From CAKKQX01 sp046313915 (lineage in GTDB: Bacteria > Pseudomonadota > Gammaproteobacteria > Burkholderiales > SG8-41), in contig JBKBXX010000112.1 in the NCBI GenBank assembly GCA_046313915.1, positions 1 to 10,800 of the forward strand: 10,800 bases of DNA, written 5' to 3'. Of this stretch, positions 1 through 7,040 are shown piece after piece. Below the pieces are notes generated by a model. The model was given only the letters and a program-made list of their open reading frames with translations. It searched no databases and had not been told where the DNA came from. Position numbers and translations under genes: made by a program. Each line of letters begins with the position of its first letter. Within the stretch, counting starts at the first letter, position 1.

Positions 1-914
1 GCCTGTCGGCGTGGTTCCAGTGCGAATCCTCGGCCGATATCCGCGGCCAGAACCAGGACGGCTGGTGCTCGCGCAACAGCGCGGTCGGTTTCAAAGGCGG
101 TTTCGGTAACGTTTATATCGGCAGGTGGGATACGCCGTACAAGCGCGCGCACGTGGGCGACACCACCGGCGCGGAAGACACCGGTCTGTTCGGCACCGCG
201 TTCGTGCTGGCGGGTTCCTCGACCGGCACTGAAGGTGGCGCGAGCCGCCACATCTGGAAACGCCGCCAATCGAGCATGATTTCCTACGATTCGCCGAGCC
301 TGAACGGCTTCCAGGTGTCGGCCGGTTACAGCACCGCCAACTCGGCGACCGCCGCGACGACCGCCACCACCAGCGCCAAACCGCGCGTGGTGTCGCTGGC
401 CGCGATCTACAAGAACGGCCCGCTCGCGATCGGCGCGGGCTACGAACGTCACAACGAGTTCGGCGCGACCGGCGGCAGCACCGACGACCGTGGCTGGGTG
501 CTGAGCGCAACCTATACCTTCGGCAACGTCAAGGTCGGCGGCGTCTACACCGAGCAGCGCTACGATGTGACCTCGACCACCGATGCCAAGAAGAAAGCAT
601 GGGGCCTCGGCGTCGACTGGAAGATCTCCGGCCCGCACGGCCTGGCGGCGAACTACACCCGTGCCGACGACATCAGCGGCACGGCTACCAGCGCCATCAA
701 CACTGCGACGGTCCCGGCACCCGGCGCGTCCACCGGCGCCAAGCTGTATCAGATCGCTTATACGCACGCTTTCTCCAAGCGTACCAGCGGTAAGTTCGGC
801 TATGTCAAGCTCGACAACGACACCAATGCCCGTTATGCTTTGGGCGGCACCAGCGTAGCGGCGGCCGGCAACAACCAGAGCGCGTGGGTCATGCTGCTGA
901 AGCACAACTTCTAA
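1..914 (+). CDS. Gram-negative porin, C-terminal part (5' end outside window)
   Basis: This is the last 303 residues of an outer-membrane general-diffusion porin; the frame is open from base 3 to the TAA at 912-914 and the start lies upstream of the window. What shows it: the stretch NSAVGFKGGFGNVYIGRWD (from about base 75) is the typical betaproteobacterial porin signature, with the GRWDTP motif leading into the constriction loop. Alternating hydrophobic strands follow, and the protein ends in KHNF, the terminal Phe used by the BAM complex. Two Cys codons (21-23 and 66-68) lie 15 residues apart and could form a disulfide. An Ala/Thr-rich stretch (about 328-378) is probably a surface loop. 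The protein forms trimeric channels for small hydrophilic solutes; which ions or solutes it prefers cannot be read from the sequence. It is the last gene of its transcript, since a strong terminator follows within 20 bases. Confidence 0.93.
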   Translation, partial: LSAWFQCESSADIRGQNQDGWCSRNSAVGFKGGFGNVYIGRWDTPYKRAHVGDTTGAEDTGLFGTAFVLAGSSTGTEGGASRHIWKRRQSSMISYDSPSLNGFQVSAGYSTANSATAATTATTSAKPRVVSLAAIYKNGPLAIGAGYERHNEFGATGGSTDDRGWVLSATYTFGNVKVGGVYTEQRYDVTSTTDAKKKAWGLGVDWKISGPHGLAANYTRADDISGTATSAINTATVPAPGASTGAKLYQIAYTHAFSKRTSGKFGYVKLDNDTNARYALGGTSVAAAGNNQSAWVMLLKHNF

Positions 915-930
915 AGCTGTTTTTCTCGGT

Positions 931-960
931 AAAACGGGCGCTCCGGCGCCCGTTTTTTTT
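931..960 (+). terminator. Rho-independent terminator of the porin gene, probably bidirectional
   Basis: Perfect 7-bp GC stem CGGGCGC (935-941) and GCGCCCG (946-952) with loop TCCG. It is extended by AAAA (931-934) pairing with TTTT (953-956) and followed by an eight-T run (953-960). It starts 17 bases after the porin stop. On the other strand the hairpin is followed by TTTT, so it may also stop the convergent gene ending at 1001. A second small hairpin (GCGCT 969-973 / AGCGC 978-982) lies between the two genes. Confidence 0.9.
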
Positions 961-1000
961 GCTCGGCAGCGCTTCGCAGCGCGCGGCCCATGTTTTTTTC

Positions 1001-3460
1001 TCAGCGCGTCCCGTCGTTTTCCAGCAGCGAAAGATAGAGCCGTTCCAGATCGCGGGCGAAGGCCGCGGCGTCGTAGAGCGGCGCCTCCGTTTTGACGGCG
1101 GCGAGCTTGGTTCGGATAGCCGCGGCAAAGGTGGTGTCTATGGCGTAGCGGTACGCGAGTTCTTCGTACTCGGGCAGCGAGTGGGTGATGAGTTCCGGCA
1201 GGCCGCACGCGGTGAGGATGCTGCCCGAGACGCGCGCGGCAAAGGTGTCGCCGCACAGCGCGACGAGCGGGCAGCCGAGCCACAGCGCATCGCTCGCGGT
1301 GGTGTGCGAGGTATAGGGAAAGGTGTCGAGCGCGAGATCAGCGACGCGGTAACGCGCGAGGTGCTGCGCGAGCGGCAGCCGGAGCGAGAACACCAGCCGT
1401 TGCGGCGCGATGCCGTGCGACTGCGCGGCATCGCGGAGATTTTTCGTCGCCCACGGATTGTCTTCGGCGAGCCACAGCACGCTGTGCGGCACGCGCCGCA
1501 GCAGGTTCATCCAGACGGCAAAAACCTCGGGCGTGATTTTGACGGTCTGGTTGAAGCAGCAGAACACGAATCCGTCGTCGGGCAGGCCGTATTGGCCGCG
1601 GGCAAGCGGCTCGATCACTGGCCGGCTGCGATCGTTGCACTGCCAGCAGTGCGCCAGACGCAGGATTTTCTCGGAATACGCCGATTCGCTGTCCGGCGGC
1701 ACGATGAAGCCGTCGGTGATCAGGTAGTCGATGAAGTCGGCGCCCATGGTTCCCGGATAACCCAGCCAGTTGATCTGGATCGCACAGGGACGGCGGGCGA
1801 GAATCGCGGTGCGCGCGCCCAGCGTGTAGCCCTTGAGGTCGACCAGGATGTCGGGCGCGTCGCCGCGGATGCGGTCCACGACGATATCGTCGGGATCCCA
1901 CGCGACGTCGATGAAATGCTCGCAAGCCTGGCGCAGCCGGGCGCGCATCGCGCTGTGGTCTTCCGGACCGTAGGAGTAGGCAAAGATCTCGAAGCGGCTG
2001 CGGTCGTGCCGTTCCAGCACGCCGGCGAGCAGATGCGCGGTGGCGTGCTCGTGAAAGTCTGACGAGAGATAACCGATGCGGATCCGCCGCTGCGCTGCGC
2101 GAGGCGGCGTGCGCGGCGCGTGCGCCGTGGGCGGGTAATGGGCGTGCGCCCAGCGCCGCGTGTAGGAGAGCTGCTGCTCTGCCGTGGTGGCTTCGGTGAG
2201 CAACCAGAACGGGCTGCCGAGATCGGTGCTGTGCTCGAGGCGCCGTTGCATTTCGTGCCATGCTGCGCGCCATTTTTCCCAGTCGCAGGTGCGTTGCAGC
2301 TGATGGGTGAGCATGCCGAGCAGGCTGCTCGCGCCGGTGCGCTGAAAGCCTGTTTCGAGCACGGCAATGGCACGGTCGGCTTCCTTGCGCACGATATGCA
2401 CCAGCGCCAGCACGGAGTACGGGCCGGCGGCGGCGGGATCGATGTCGCTGGCACGTTGCGCCGCGGCCGCGGCCTCGTCCAACTGGCCGTCCTGGAACAG
2501 CGCATCGGCCAGCGCGGTCCACGCGCCGCAGTTTCCGGTATCGTGTTTCAACGCTTCACGCAAATGCAGTATGCCTTCCTTGAGGCGGCCCAGCTTCAGG
2601 CATACCGAGGCGAGTCCTTCGTGGGCCTCGGGCAGCTCGGGCGCGAGCGCGAGGGTGGCGAGGTACCGTTGCCGCGCTTCGGTCAACTTGCCCTGCAACG
2701 CCAGCGTATGCGCGAGGTTGCCGTGCGCCACCGCCAGCGCCGGATCGATTTCCAGCGCGCGTTGCAGGCAGGCCGCGGCGGCGTCGAGTTGCGATTGTTT
2801 TTGCAGCACGATGCCGAGGTTGACCAGCGCCTCGGCGTGCCGCGGCGACTGCGCGAGGGTCTGCTCGAACCAGCGCCGTGCCTCGTCCAGCTCGTCTTGC
2901 TGCAGGGCGAGGACGCCGAGATCGAACATCGCATCGACGTGACGCGGCGCAAGCCGCAAGGCCGCTTCGAAATGAGCGCGTGCCGCGGCGCTGTTGTCGG
3001 CCCCGGCAAATGCCTGTCCCAGATTCAGGTGGCAATCTGCATCGTGCGGCGCGAGCCGCAGTGCGTGTTCGAGAACCGCGATCGCTTCCGCATACTGCCG
3101 CTGGCGCAGCATGGCGAGCCCCAGTCTCATGTGTACCGAGGCCGGTGCGCCCGGCAGTGTTGCGGCCTTGCGCAGGACGTGCTCGGCTTCGCCAAAGCGA
3201 CCGAGCAGCAACTGGGCGAGGCCGAGGTTTTCGAGCGCGGCGCCGTGCAGCGGCGCGACGGCGAGTGCGTTTTCCAGCAAGGTCACGGCCTCGCGCGGCT
3301 GCCCCGCAACCAGGTGGCTCATGCCGAGCAGGAAAAGCGCTTCGGGGTTGCGCGGCGCGCGCTGCAATACCTGCTGACACAGCAGTTGCGCGCCAGCGAT
3401 GTCGCCGCGCTGCAGGCGTTGCCCGGCTTGTTCGAGTTTGCGAGCGGAAAATGCTGACAT
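1001..3460 (-). CDS. TPR-containing O-GlcNAc transferase-like glycosyltransferase (GT41, SPINDLY/OGT family)
   Basis: An 819-residue protein with the two-part layout of O-GlcNAc transferases. Residues 6-379 form eleven tandem TPR units, each exactly 34 residues, that make the superhelix that holds protein partners. From about residue 460 the GT41 catalytic region begins. SSDFHEHATAH aligns with the human OGT segment carrying catalytic His498 (here His472). DLKGYTLGAR (541-550) and WLGYPGTMGADFIDY follow. FNQTVKITP places Lys641 at the UDP-binding Lys842, and HTTASD (719-724) is the UDP/GlcNAc loop. There is no signal peptide or membrane segment, so it is cytoplasmic. Known family role: transfer of a sugar from a nucleotide sugar to Ser/Thr of proteins; bacterial members often have unknown targets, and none can be inferred here. 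It stands alone, convergent with the porin and divergent from mgtE. The first Met (3458-3460) starts just before the first TPR; its ribosome-binding site is weak. Confidence 0.9.
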   Translation of the reverse strand: MSAFSARKLEQAGQRLQRGDIAGAQLLCQQVLQRAPRNPEALFLLGMSHLVAGQPREAVTLLENALAVAPLHGAALENLGLAQLLLGRFGEAEHVLRKAATLPGAPASVHMRLGLAMLRQRQYAEAIAVLEHALRLAPHDADCHLNLGQAFAGADNSAAARAHFEAALRLAPRHVDAMFDLGVLALQQDELDEARRWFEQTLAQSPRHAEALVNLGIVLQKQSQLDAAAACLQRALEIDPALAVAHGNLAHTLALQGKLTEARQRYLATLALAPELPEAHEGLASVCLKLGRLKEGILHLREALKHDTGNCGAWTALADALFQDGQLDEAAAAAQRASDIDPAAAGPYSVLALVHIVRKEADRAIAVLETGFQRTGASSLLGMLTHQLQRTCDWEKWRAAWHEMQRRLEHSTDLGSPFWLLTEATTAEQQLSYTRRWAHAHYPPTAHAPRTPPRAAQRRIRIGYLSSDFHEHATAHLLAGVLERHDRSRFEIFAYSYGPEDHSAMRARLRQACEHFIDVAWDPDDIVVDRIRGDAPDILVDLKGYTLGARTAILARRPCAIQINWLGYPGTMGADFIDYLITDGFIVPPDSESAYSEKILRLAHCWQCNDRSRPVIEPLARGQYGLPDDGFVFCCFNQTVKITPEVFAVWMNLLRRVPHSVLWLAEDNPWATKNLRDAAQSHGIAPQRLVFSLRLPLAQHLARYRVADLALDTFPYTSHTTASDALWLGCPLVALCGDTFAARVSGSILTACGLPELITHSLPEYEELAYRYAIDTTFAAAIRTKLAAVKTEAPLYDAAAFARDLERLYLSLLENDGTR

Positions 3461-3489
3461 CGGGCAAGGCGGTTGAAAACGGAGCCGCT

Positions 3490-3517
3490 AATATATACCC
3501 GATGGCCGTCGGCACAA
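3490..3517 (-). promoter_or_regulatory. Possible sigma70 promoter for the GT41 gene
   Basis: On the minus strand TTGTGC (3512-3517) and TATATT (3490-3495) are separated by 16 bases. The AT-rich TATATATT run stands out in GC-rich surroundings. It would give a leader of only about 22 bases before the start at 3460. The -35 box is only a moderate match. Confidence 0.35.
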
Positions 3518-3582
3518 AGAAACGGGCGCGGGCGGCAAGGCGTGCAGCGGCGGCGCCGTTCACCGGAATTCCGAAAAAAACT

Positions 3583-3611
3583 TAGACAGCCCGCTGCTAT
3601 CTCCCTAGAAT
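3583..3611 (+). promoter_or_regulatory. Sigma70-type promoter for mgtE and the downstream oxidoreductase
   Basis: TAGACA (3583-3588) and TAGAAT (3606-3611) are spaced by 17 bases, each one or two bases from consensus. A seven-A tract (3574-3580) just upstream resembles an UP element, preceded by the palindrome CGGAATTCCG (3564-3573). The expected start of transcription is near 3618, leaving a leader of about 55 bases before the ATG at 3673. The box contains the ATG of a longer in-frame reading, which argues against that longer start. Confidence 0.7.
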
Positions 3612-3622
3612 GTGGCTCCGAA

Positions 3623-3660
3623 AGCGCCGTCGGCGGAACAGGCCGCGGCGCTGCCGCCGA
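3623..3660 (+). promoter_or_regulatory. Two interleaved, mutually exclusive hairpins in the mgtE leader
   Basis: AGCGCCG (3623-3629) pairs with CGGCGCT (3646-3652), and TCGGCGG (3630-3636) pairs with CCGCCGA (3654-3660); both are perfect 7-bp stems. The connecting strand between the 3' arms is one base, too short for both to form as a pseudoknot, so they would be alternatives. The leader is very GC-rich, so chance pairing is possible. No known Mg2+ riboswitch (M-box) architecture is recognisable at this length. Confidence 0.3.
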
Positions 3661-3672
3661 ACCCTTCACGAC

Positions 3673-5112
3673 ATGACGACCGAACACGAAGACACGCGCC
3701 CGAGCGTACAAGAGAGTCTGGAGCAGGTGATCGCGCTGCTGCGCAAGCACGAGCTCACGGAAAACCTCGAGCCTCGTCAGGAAGCGCCGCGCCGCGAGCT
3801 GGTCGAAACGCTGGTCCATAAGCTGCACCTGGTCGAGCTGCAGAAGCTGCTCGACAAGCTGCATCCCGCCGACGTTGCCTACATCCTCGAGGCGCTGCCC
3901 CTCGATCAGCGGCTGATCGTCTGGGATCTGGTCAAGGCGGAGCGCGACGGCGAAATCCTGCTCGAAGTCTCGGACGCGGTGCGCGAGACCCTGATCGCGC
4001 ACATGGACGAGAAGGAACTCGTCGCCGCGACCGAGCAGCTCGATACCGATGAAATCGCCGACCTTGCGCCCGACCTGCCGCGCGAGGTCATTCTGGATGT
4101 TTTCAAATCGCTGCCGGTCGAGGAGCGCGAACAGCTGCGCGCGGCGATGTCGTATCCGGAAGACTCGGTTGGCGCGCTGATGGATTTCGACGTGATCAGC
4201 GTGCGCGAGGACGTCACGGTGGAGGTCGTGCTGCGCTATCTGCGCCGCTTCGAGGAAATGCCGGACCACACCGATCAACTATTCGTGGTCGACCGCGAGG
4301 AGCATCTCAAGGGGCTGTTGCCGATCCACAAGCTGCTGGTCACCGACCCCGAGGTCATGATCGAACAGGTGATGGTCCGGGAATTCGTCAAGTTCCACCC
4401 GGACGAAAAGGCGCAGGACGCGGCGCAGGCTTTCGAACGCTACGATCTGGTTTCGGCGCCGGTGGTCGATGATCAGGGCCGGCTGATCGGGCGCGTTACG
4501 GTGAACGCGGTGGTCGATTTCATCCGCGAGGAGACCGACAGTGAAATGCTGTCCGCCGGCGGCTTGCGCGAAGACGAGGATCTGTTCGCTTCGGTTTGGA
4601 AGAGCGTGAAAAACCGCTGGGCCTGGCTTGCCGTCAACCTGGTCACCGCGTTCATCGCCTCGCGGGTCATCGGCATATTCGAGGAGTCGATCGCCAAGGT
4701 GGTGGCGCTGGCGGCGCTGATGCCGATCATCGCCGGCATCGGCGGCAACTCGGGGAACCAGACCATCACCATGATCGTGCGTGCGCTCGCCCTGGGCCAG
4801 ATCACCGCCGCCAATGCGCGCAAACTGTTCGCGAAGGAAATCGGGGTGAGCGTGTTAAACGGCCTGCTCTGGGGCAGCGTGGTCGGGCTGTTCGCTTTTC
4901 TGATCTACCATAACTGGCAGCTCGGCGCGGTGATGACGGGCGCCATGGTCCTCAATCTGCTGCTGGCGGCGGTGATGGGCGTGACCATTCCGCTGCTGAT
5001 GCAAAGGCTGGGGCGCGATCCGGCGATAGGCTCGAGCGTGCTGATCACGGCGATCACCGACAGCGGTGGGTTTTTCATTTTTCTGGGCCTGGCGACGATA
5101 TTTCTGGTCTGA
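3673..5112 (+). CDS. mgtE: Magnesium transporter MgtE
   Basis: A 479-residue MgtE-family Mg2+ channel of the inner membrane, of usual family length. Domains in order: a helical MgtE N domain (about 40-165), two CBS domains (about 168-228 and 234-290) that sense cytoplasmic Mg2+, a linker helix, and a five-helix membrane part (about 316-479). The pore motif PIIAGIGGNSGNQ lies near residues 350-364. The conserved Asp in the last helix region (Asp463, within ITAITDSGGFF) matches the Mg2+-selectivity Asp of Thermus MgtE. In this family, high internal Mg2+ closes the channel through the N and CBS domains. I chose the ATG at 3673, giving MTTEHEDTRP. A longer in-frame ATG at 3610 overlaps the -10 box and would add an Arg-rich, family-atypical extension. 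The stop TGA (5110-5112) directly abuts the ATG of the next gene, so the two are co-transcribed. Confidence 0.95.
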   Translation: MTTEHEDTRPSVQESLEQVIALLRKHELTENLEPRQEAPRRELVETLVHKLHLVELQKLLDKLHPADVAYILEALPLDQRLIVWDLVKAERDGEILLEVSDAVRETLIAHMDEKELVAATEQLDTDEIADLAPDLPREVILDVFKSLPVEEREQLRAAMSYPEDSVGALMDFDVISVREDVTVEVVLRYLRRFEEMPDHTDQLFVVDREEHLKGLLPIHKLLVTDPEVMIEQVMVREFVKFHPDEKAQDAAQAFERYDLVSAPVVDDQGRLIGRVTVNAVVDFIREETDSEMLSAGGLREDEDLFASVWKSVKNRWAWLAVNLVTAFIASRVIGIFEESIAKVVALAALMPIIAGIGGNSGNQTITMIVRALALGQITAANARKLFAKEIGVSVLNGLLWGSVVGLFAFLIYHNWQLGAVMTGAMVLNLLLAAVMGVTIPLLMQRLGRDPAIGSSVLITAITDSGGFFIFLGLATIFLV

Positions 5113-6519
5113 ATGAATTCTTTTGATCTTGCCATCATCGGTTCGGGCCCCGGCGGTTACCGCGCCGCGGTGCTCGCTGCATTGCGCGGGCTCAAGGTCG
5201 CGATTGTCGAAAAATACCAGTGGGGCGGTTGCTGCCTGAACCGCGGCTGCGTGCCGAAAAAAGCGTGGTACCACAGTGCGCGGCTGATCGCGGCGAGCCG
5301 CGATTTTGCCGCGCGCGGCATCCACGGTCCGCTGCAAGGCGATCTGACGGGCGCGTGGCGGCATCAACGCGAAGTGGTGCTGAAGGTGCGCGCAAGCTAT
5401 ACCGATTATCTGGCCCGTCTCGGCGTTGCCACGGTGCAGGGTGCTGCGCGGTTCGTCGACCGCCATACCCTCGCGCTGTCGGATGGCGCGCGTATCGCCG
5501 CCGGCCACGTGATCGTCGCCACCGGTTCGGCGCCGTTCGTGCCGCCCGGCCTGCAGCGGGTGCCGGGCCGCGTGCTTACCACCGATGACCTTTTCGAGCG
5601 CGAGCCGCCGCCGGGCAGGCGCGTGGCGCTCATCGGTTCGGGCGTGGTCAGTACCGAGTTCGCGTTCATACTCGGCATGCTGGGTTGCGAAGTGGTGTGG
5701 CTGATGCAGCAGGAACCGCTCGCGCGCAGCCGCTACAGCTCACCGGCGCGCAAGGCCTTGCGCGATGCGCTTGCCGCCTGCGGCATCGTGCCGCGCACTG
5801 CGAGCCGGGTCGTCGCGGCCGAAGCCGACGAACGGGGCGTGACGCTGACCTTGCCCGACGCGAGCCGCGAGCGGGTCGACTGGGTGCTGCTGGGCGCGGG
5901 CCGCGTTCCCCATACCGGCGGCCTCGATCTCGCCGCCGCAGGAGTCGAGGTCGATGCCGCCGGCTTCATCGAGGTCGATGTCCACCAGCAGACGACGGCG
6001 CCACCGGTCTACGCCATCGGCGACGTGGCGAACCGGGCGATGACTTCCAATCACGCGCTCGCCGAGGCCGCGGTGGCGGTGAGCAACATCATCGCGGGGC
6101 GCTCGCGGCGGCGCGATGAAAGCGCGGTTCCCGAAGCCGTCTATTCCGCGCTGGAACTGGCACGCATCGGTTTGAACGAAGATCTGGCCGAAGCCGGCGG
6201 CATGGAGCCGGCAGTGGGGTTTGCCGCGTTCGAAGCCAATCCCGCCGCACTGGGCGAAGGCGACGCGCGCGGTTTCGTGCGGCTGATCGCGGATACCGGT
6301 TCGGGACGTCTGCTGGGCGCCGAGATCGTCGGCAGCAATGCAGCCGAGCTGATTCATGTCCTCGGTGTGGAATTCGGAAACGAACGGGTGCTCGAAAAAC
6401 TGGCCGGCGCGGCCTACAATCATCCGACGCGCGCCGAAGAAATCCTGAACGCAGTCGAAACACTCGCTGCGCGCTGGAAACTGGGCGGCTACGTTTTCGG
6501 TGCGGCGGCGGATCAATGA
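5113..6519 (+). CDS. FAD-dependent pyridine nucleotide-disulfide oxidoreductase, dihydrolipoamide dehydrogenase type
   Basis: A 468-residue flavoprotein of the class I disulfide reductase family, full length. In order: FAD dinucleotide-binding loop GSGPGG (10-15); redox-active motif GGCCLNRGCVPK (38-49) with the pair Cys41/Cys46; NAD(P)H loop GSGVVSTE (175-182), where the usual third Gly is Ser; FAD-binding YAIGDVANRAMTSNHALAEA; and a C-terminal dimerisation domain with HPTRAE, the His437/Glu442 catalytic dyad. It therefore keeps all residues needed for dithiol/disulfide chemistry. There is no lipoyl domain and no neighbouring E1/E2 (pyruvate or oxoglutarate dehydrogenase) or glycine-cleavage gene, so the natural substrate is open: lipoamide, another low-molecular disulfide, or NADH-driven transhydrogenation. 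It starts immediately after the mgtE stop with no visible Shine-Dalgarno sequence, which suggests translational coupling. No convincing terminator follows. Confidence 0.88.
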   Translation: MNSFDLAIIGSGPGGYRAAVLAALRGLKVAIVEKYQWGGCCLNRGCVPKKAWYHSARLIAASRDFAARGIHGPLQGDLTGAWRHQREVVLKVRASYTDYLARLGVATVQGAARFVDRHTLALSDGARIAAGHVIVATGSAPFVPPGLQRVPGRVLTTDDLFEREPPPGRRVALIGSGVVSTEFAFILGMLGCEVVWLMQQEPLARSRYSSPARKALRDALAACGIVPRTASRVVAAEADERGVTLTLPDASRERVDWVLLGAGRVPHTGGLDLAAAGVEVDAAGFIEVDVHQQTTAPPVYAIGDVANRAMTSNHALAEAAVAVSNIIAGRSRRRDESAVPEAVYSALELARIGLNEDLAEAGGMEPAVGFAAFEANPAALGEGDARGFVRLIADTGSGRLLGAEIVGSNAAELIHVLGVEFGNERVLEKLAGAAYNHPTRAEEILNAVETLAARWKLGGYVFGAAADQ

Positions 6520-6566
6520 AACTGATGGCTGCATAGACATTTTGCGCGGCGACAGCCGCGGGATGC

Positions 6567-6594
6567 GGGAATAGTTGCCGGCTGCGGCCTGTTG
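6567..6594 (+). promoter_or_regulatory. Candidate ECF-type promoter upstream of the secreted-protein/sigma/msrPQ cluster
   Basis: GGGAATA (6567-6573) resembles the GGAA-type -35 elements of ECF sigma factors, and GTTGG (6591-6595) lies 17 bases further on as a possible -10. No convincing sigma70 pair is visible in 6520-6639. If real, it would let the sigma factor at 7041 drive its own cluster. The match is short and unverified. Confidence 0.25.
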
Positions 6595-6619
6595 GCGCAG
6601 GTGCAGGAATGTCCTGCGC
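6595..6619 (+). repeat. Overlapping inverted repeats in the leader before the GTG start at 6640
   Basis: GCGCAGG (6595-6601) pairs with CCTGCGC (6613-6619) across 11 bases. Nested and competing with it, GCAGGA (6603-6608) pairs with TCCTGC (6612-6617) across ATG. The structure ends nine bases before the ribosome-binding site AGGAG. It may be an operator for a dimeric regulator or an mRNA hairpin. Just upstream, CGCGGC (6545-6550) / GCCGCG (6555-6560) forms a further hairpin without a T tract. Confidence 0.4.
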
Positions 6620-6627
6620 ACATTTTC

Positions 6628-6632
6628 AGGAG
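6628..6632 (+). promoter_or_regulatory. Ribosome-binding site that fixes the GTG start at 6640
   Basis: AGGAG sits seven bases before GTG at 6640. The upstream in-frame start at 6592 would add a charged, non-signal-like extension and has no such site. Confidence 0.75.
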
Positions 6633-6639
6633 ACGGCAC

Positions 6640-7029
6640 GTGATCCAGTTCAAATCGTTTACGGGAGTTCTCGGCGCGCTGGCGCTGATCGCAGTTGCTG
6701 GCATGGCGGTGGCGCAGGGCGACGCCGCGGCGAAATTCGAAAACGGCATGCTGGTGGGACAGAACGGCATGACGCTTTATACTTTCGACAAGGATCCGGC
6801 CGGCGCGGGCAAAAGTGCATGCAATGGCCCGTGTGCCACTAACTGGCCGCCGCTCGCGGCAAGCAGTAATGTCGAGGCGAGCGGCGACTATTCGGTCATC
6901 GCGCGCGATGACGGTTCCAGGCAGTGGGCATTCAAAGGCAAGCCGCTTTATTACTGGGCCAAGGACCAGAAGCCCGGTGACAAAACCGGCGACGGTTTCA
7001 ATGGCGTGTGGCACAGGGTCGGTCAATAA
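6640..7029 (+). CDS. Small secreted COG4315-type protein (PF03640 secreted repeat)
   Basis: A 129-residue exported protein starting at a GTG. Residues 1-25 form a signal peptide: Lys5, a hydrophobic core, then GMAVA with cleavage probably after Ala25. The mature part shows the two motifs of the 'secreted repeat of unknown function' family. The first is NGMTLYTFDKDPAGAGKSAC, continuing into NGPCATNWPPLAA. The second is the stretch with RQWAFKGKPLYYW followed by KPGDKTGDG and VWH near the C terminus. Cys61 and Cys65 are the only cysteines, in C-x3-C spacing, and could form a disulfide or bind a cofactor. The family is widespread, periplasmic or lipid-anchored, and has no established biochemical role; this copy lacks a lipobox. 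It is the first gene of the cluster, 11 bases before the sigma factor gene, so a link to envelope stress is likely by context only. Confidence 0.85.
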   Translation: MIQFKSFTGVLGALALIAVAGMAVAQGDAAAKFENGMLVGQNGMTLYTFDKDPAGAGKSACNGPCATNWPPLAASSNVEASGDYSVIARDDGSRQWAFKGKPLYYWAKDQKPGDKTGDGFNGVWHRVGQ

Positions 7030-7032
7030 GGA
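7028..7032 (+). promoter_or_regulatory. Ribosome-binding site that fixes the GTG start of the sigma factor
   Basis: AAGGA, overlapping the stop codon of the preceding gene, is eight bases before GTG at 7041. The in-frame ATG at 7032 runs into TGA two codons later, so GTG 7041 is the first usable start. Confidence 0.65.
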
Positions 7033-7040
7033 TGCGATGA

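Noticed and set aside
884..3457. Long plus-strand open frames (884-2062 and 2120-3457) opposite the GT41 gene
   Set aside because: They are antisense to a protein with clear TPR and GT41 motifs, and their translations are Arg/Gly-rich without domains. This is the usual shadow effect of high GC.
3610..3675. Longer mgtE start at 3610
   Set aside because: This ATG overlaps the TAGAAT -10 box and would add 21 mostly Arg residues unlike the family; ATG 3673 fits the promoter and the domain start.
3612..3821. GTG upstream reading frame beginning APKAPSAEQ in the mgtE leader, considered as a proline-rich leader peptide like mgtL
   Set aside because: The GTG lies at or before the predicted transcription start, has no ribosome-binding site, and the frame runs deep into mgtE.
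6545..6560. Hairpin CGCGGC/GCCGCG after the reductase as a terminator
   Set aside because: No T tract follows, only GGATGCGGG, so it does not qualify as a Rho-independent terminator.
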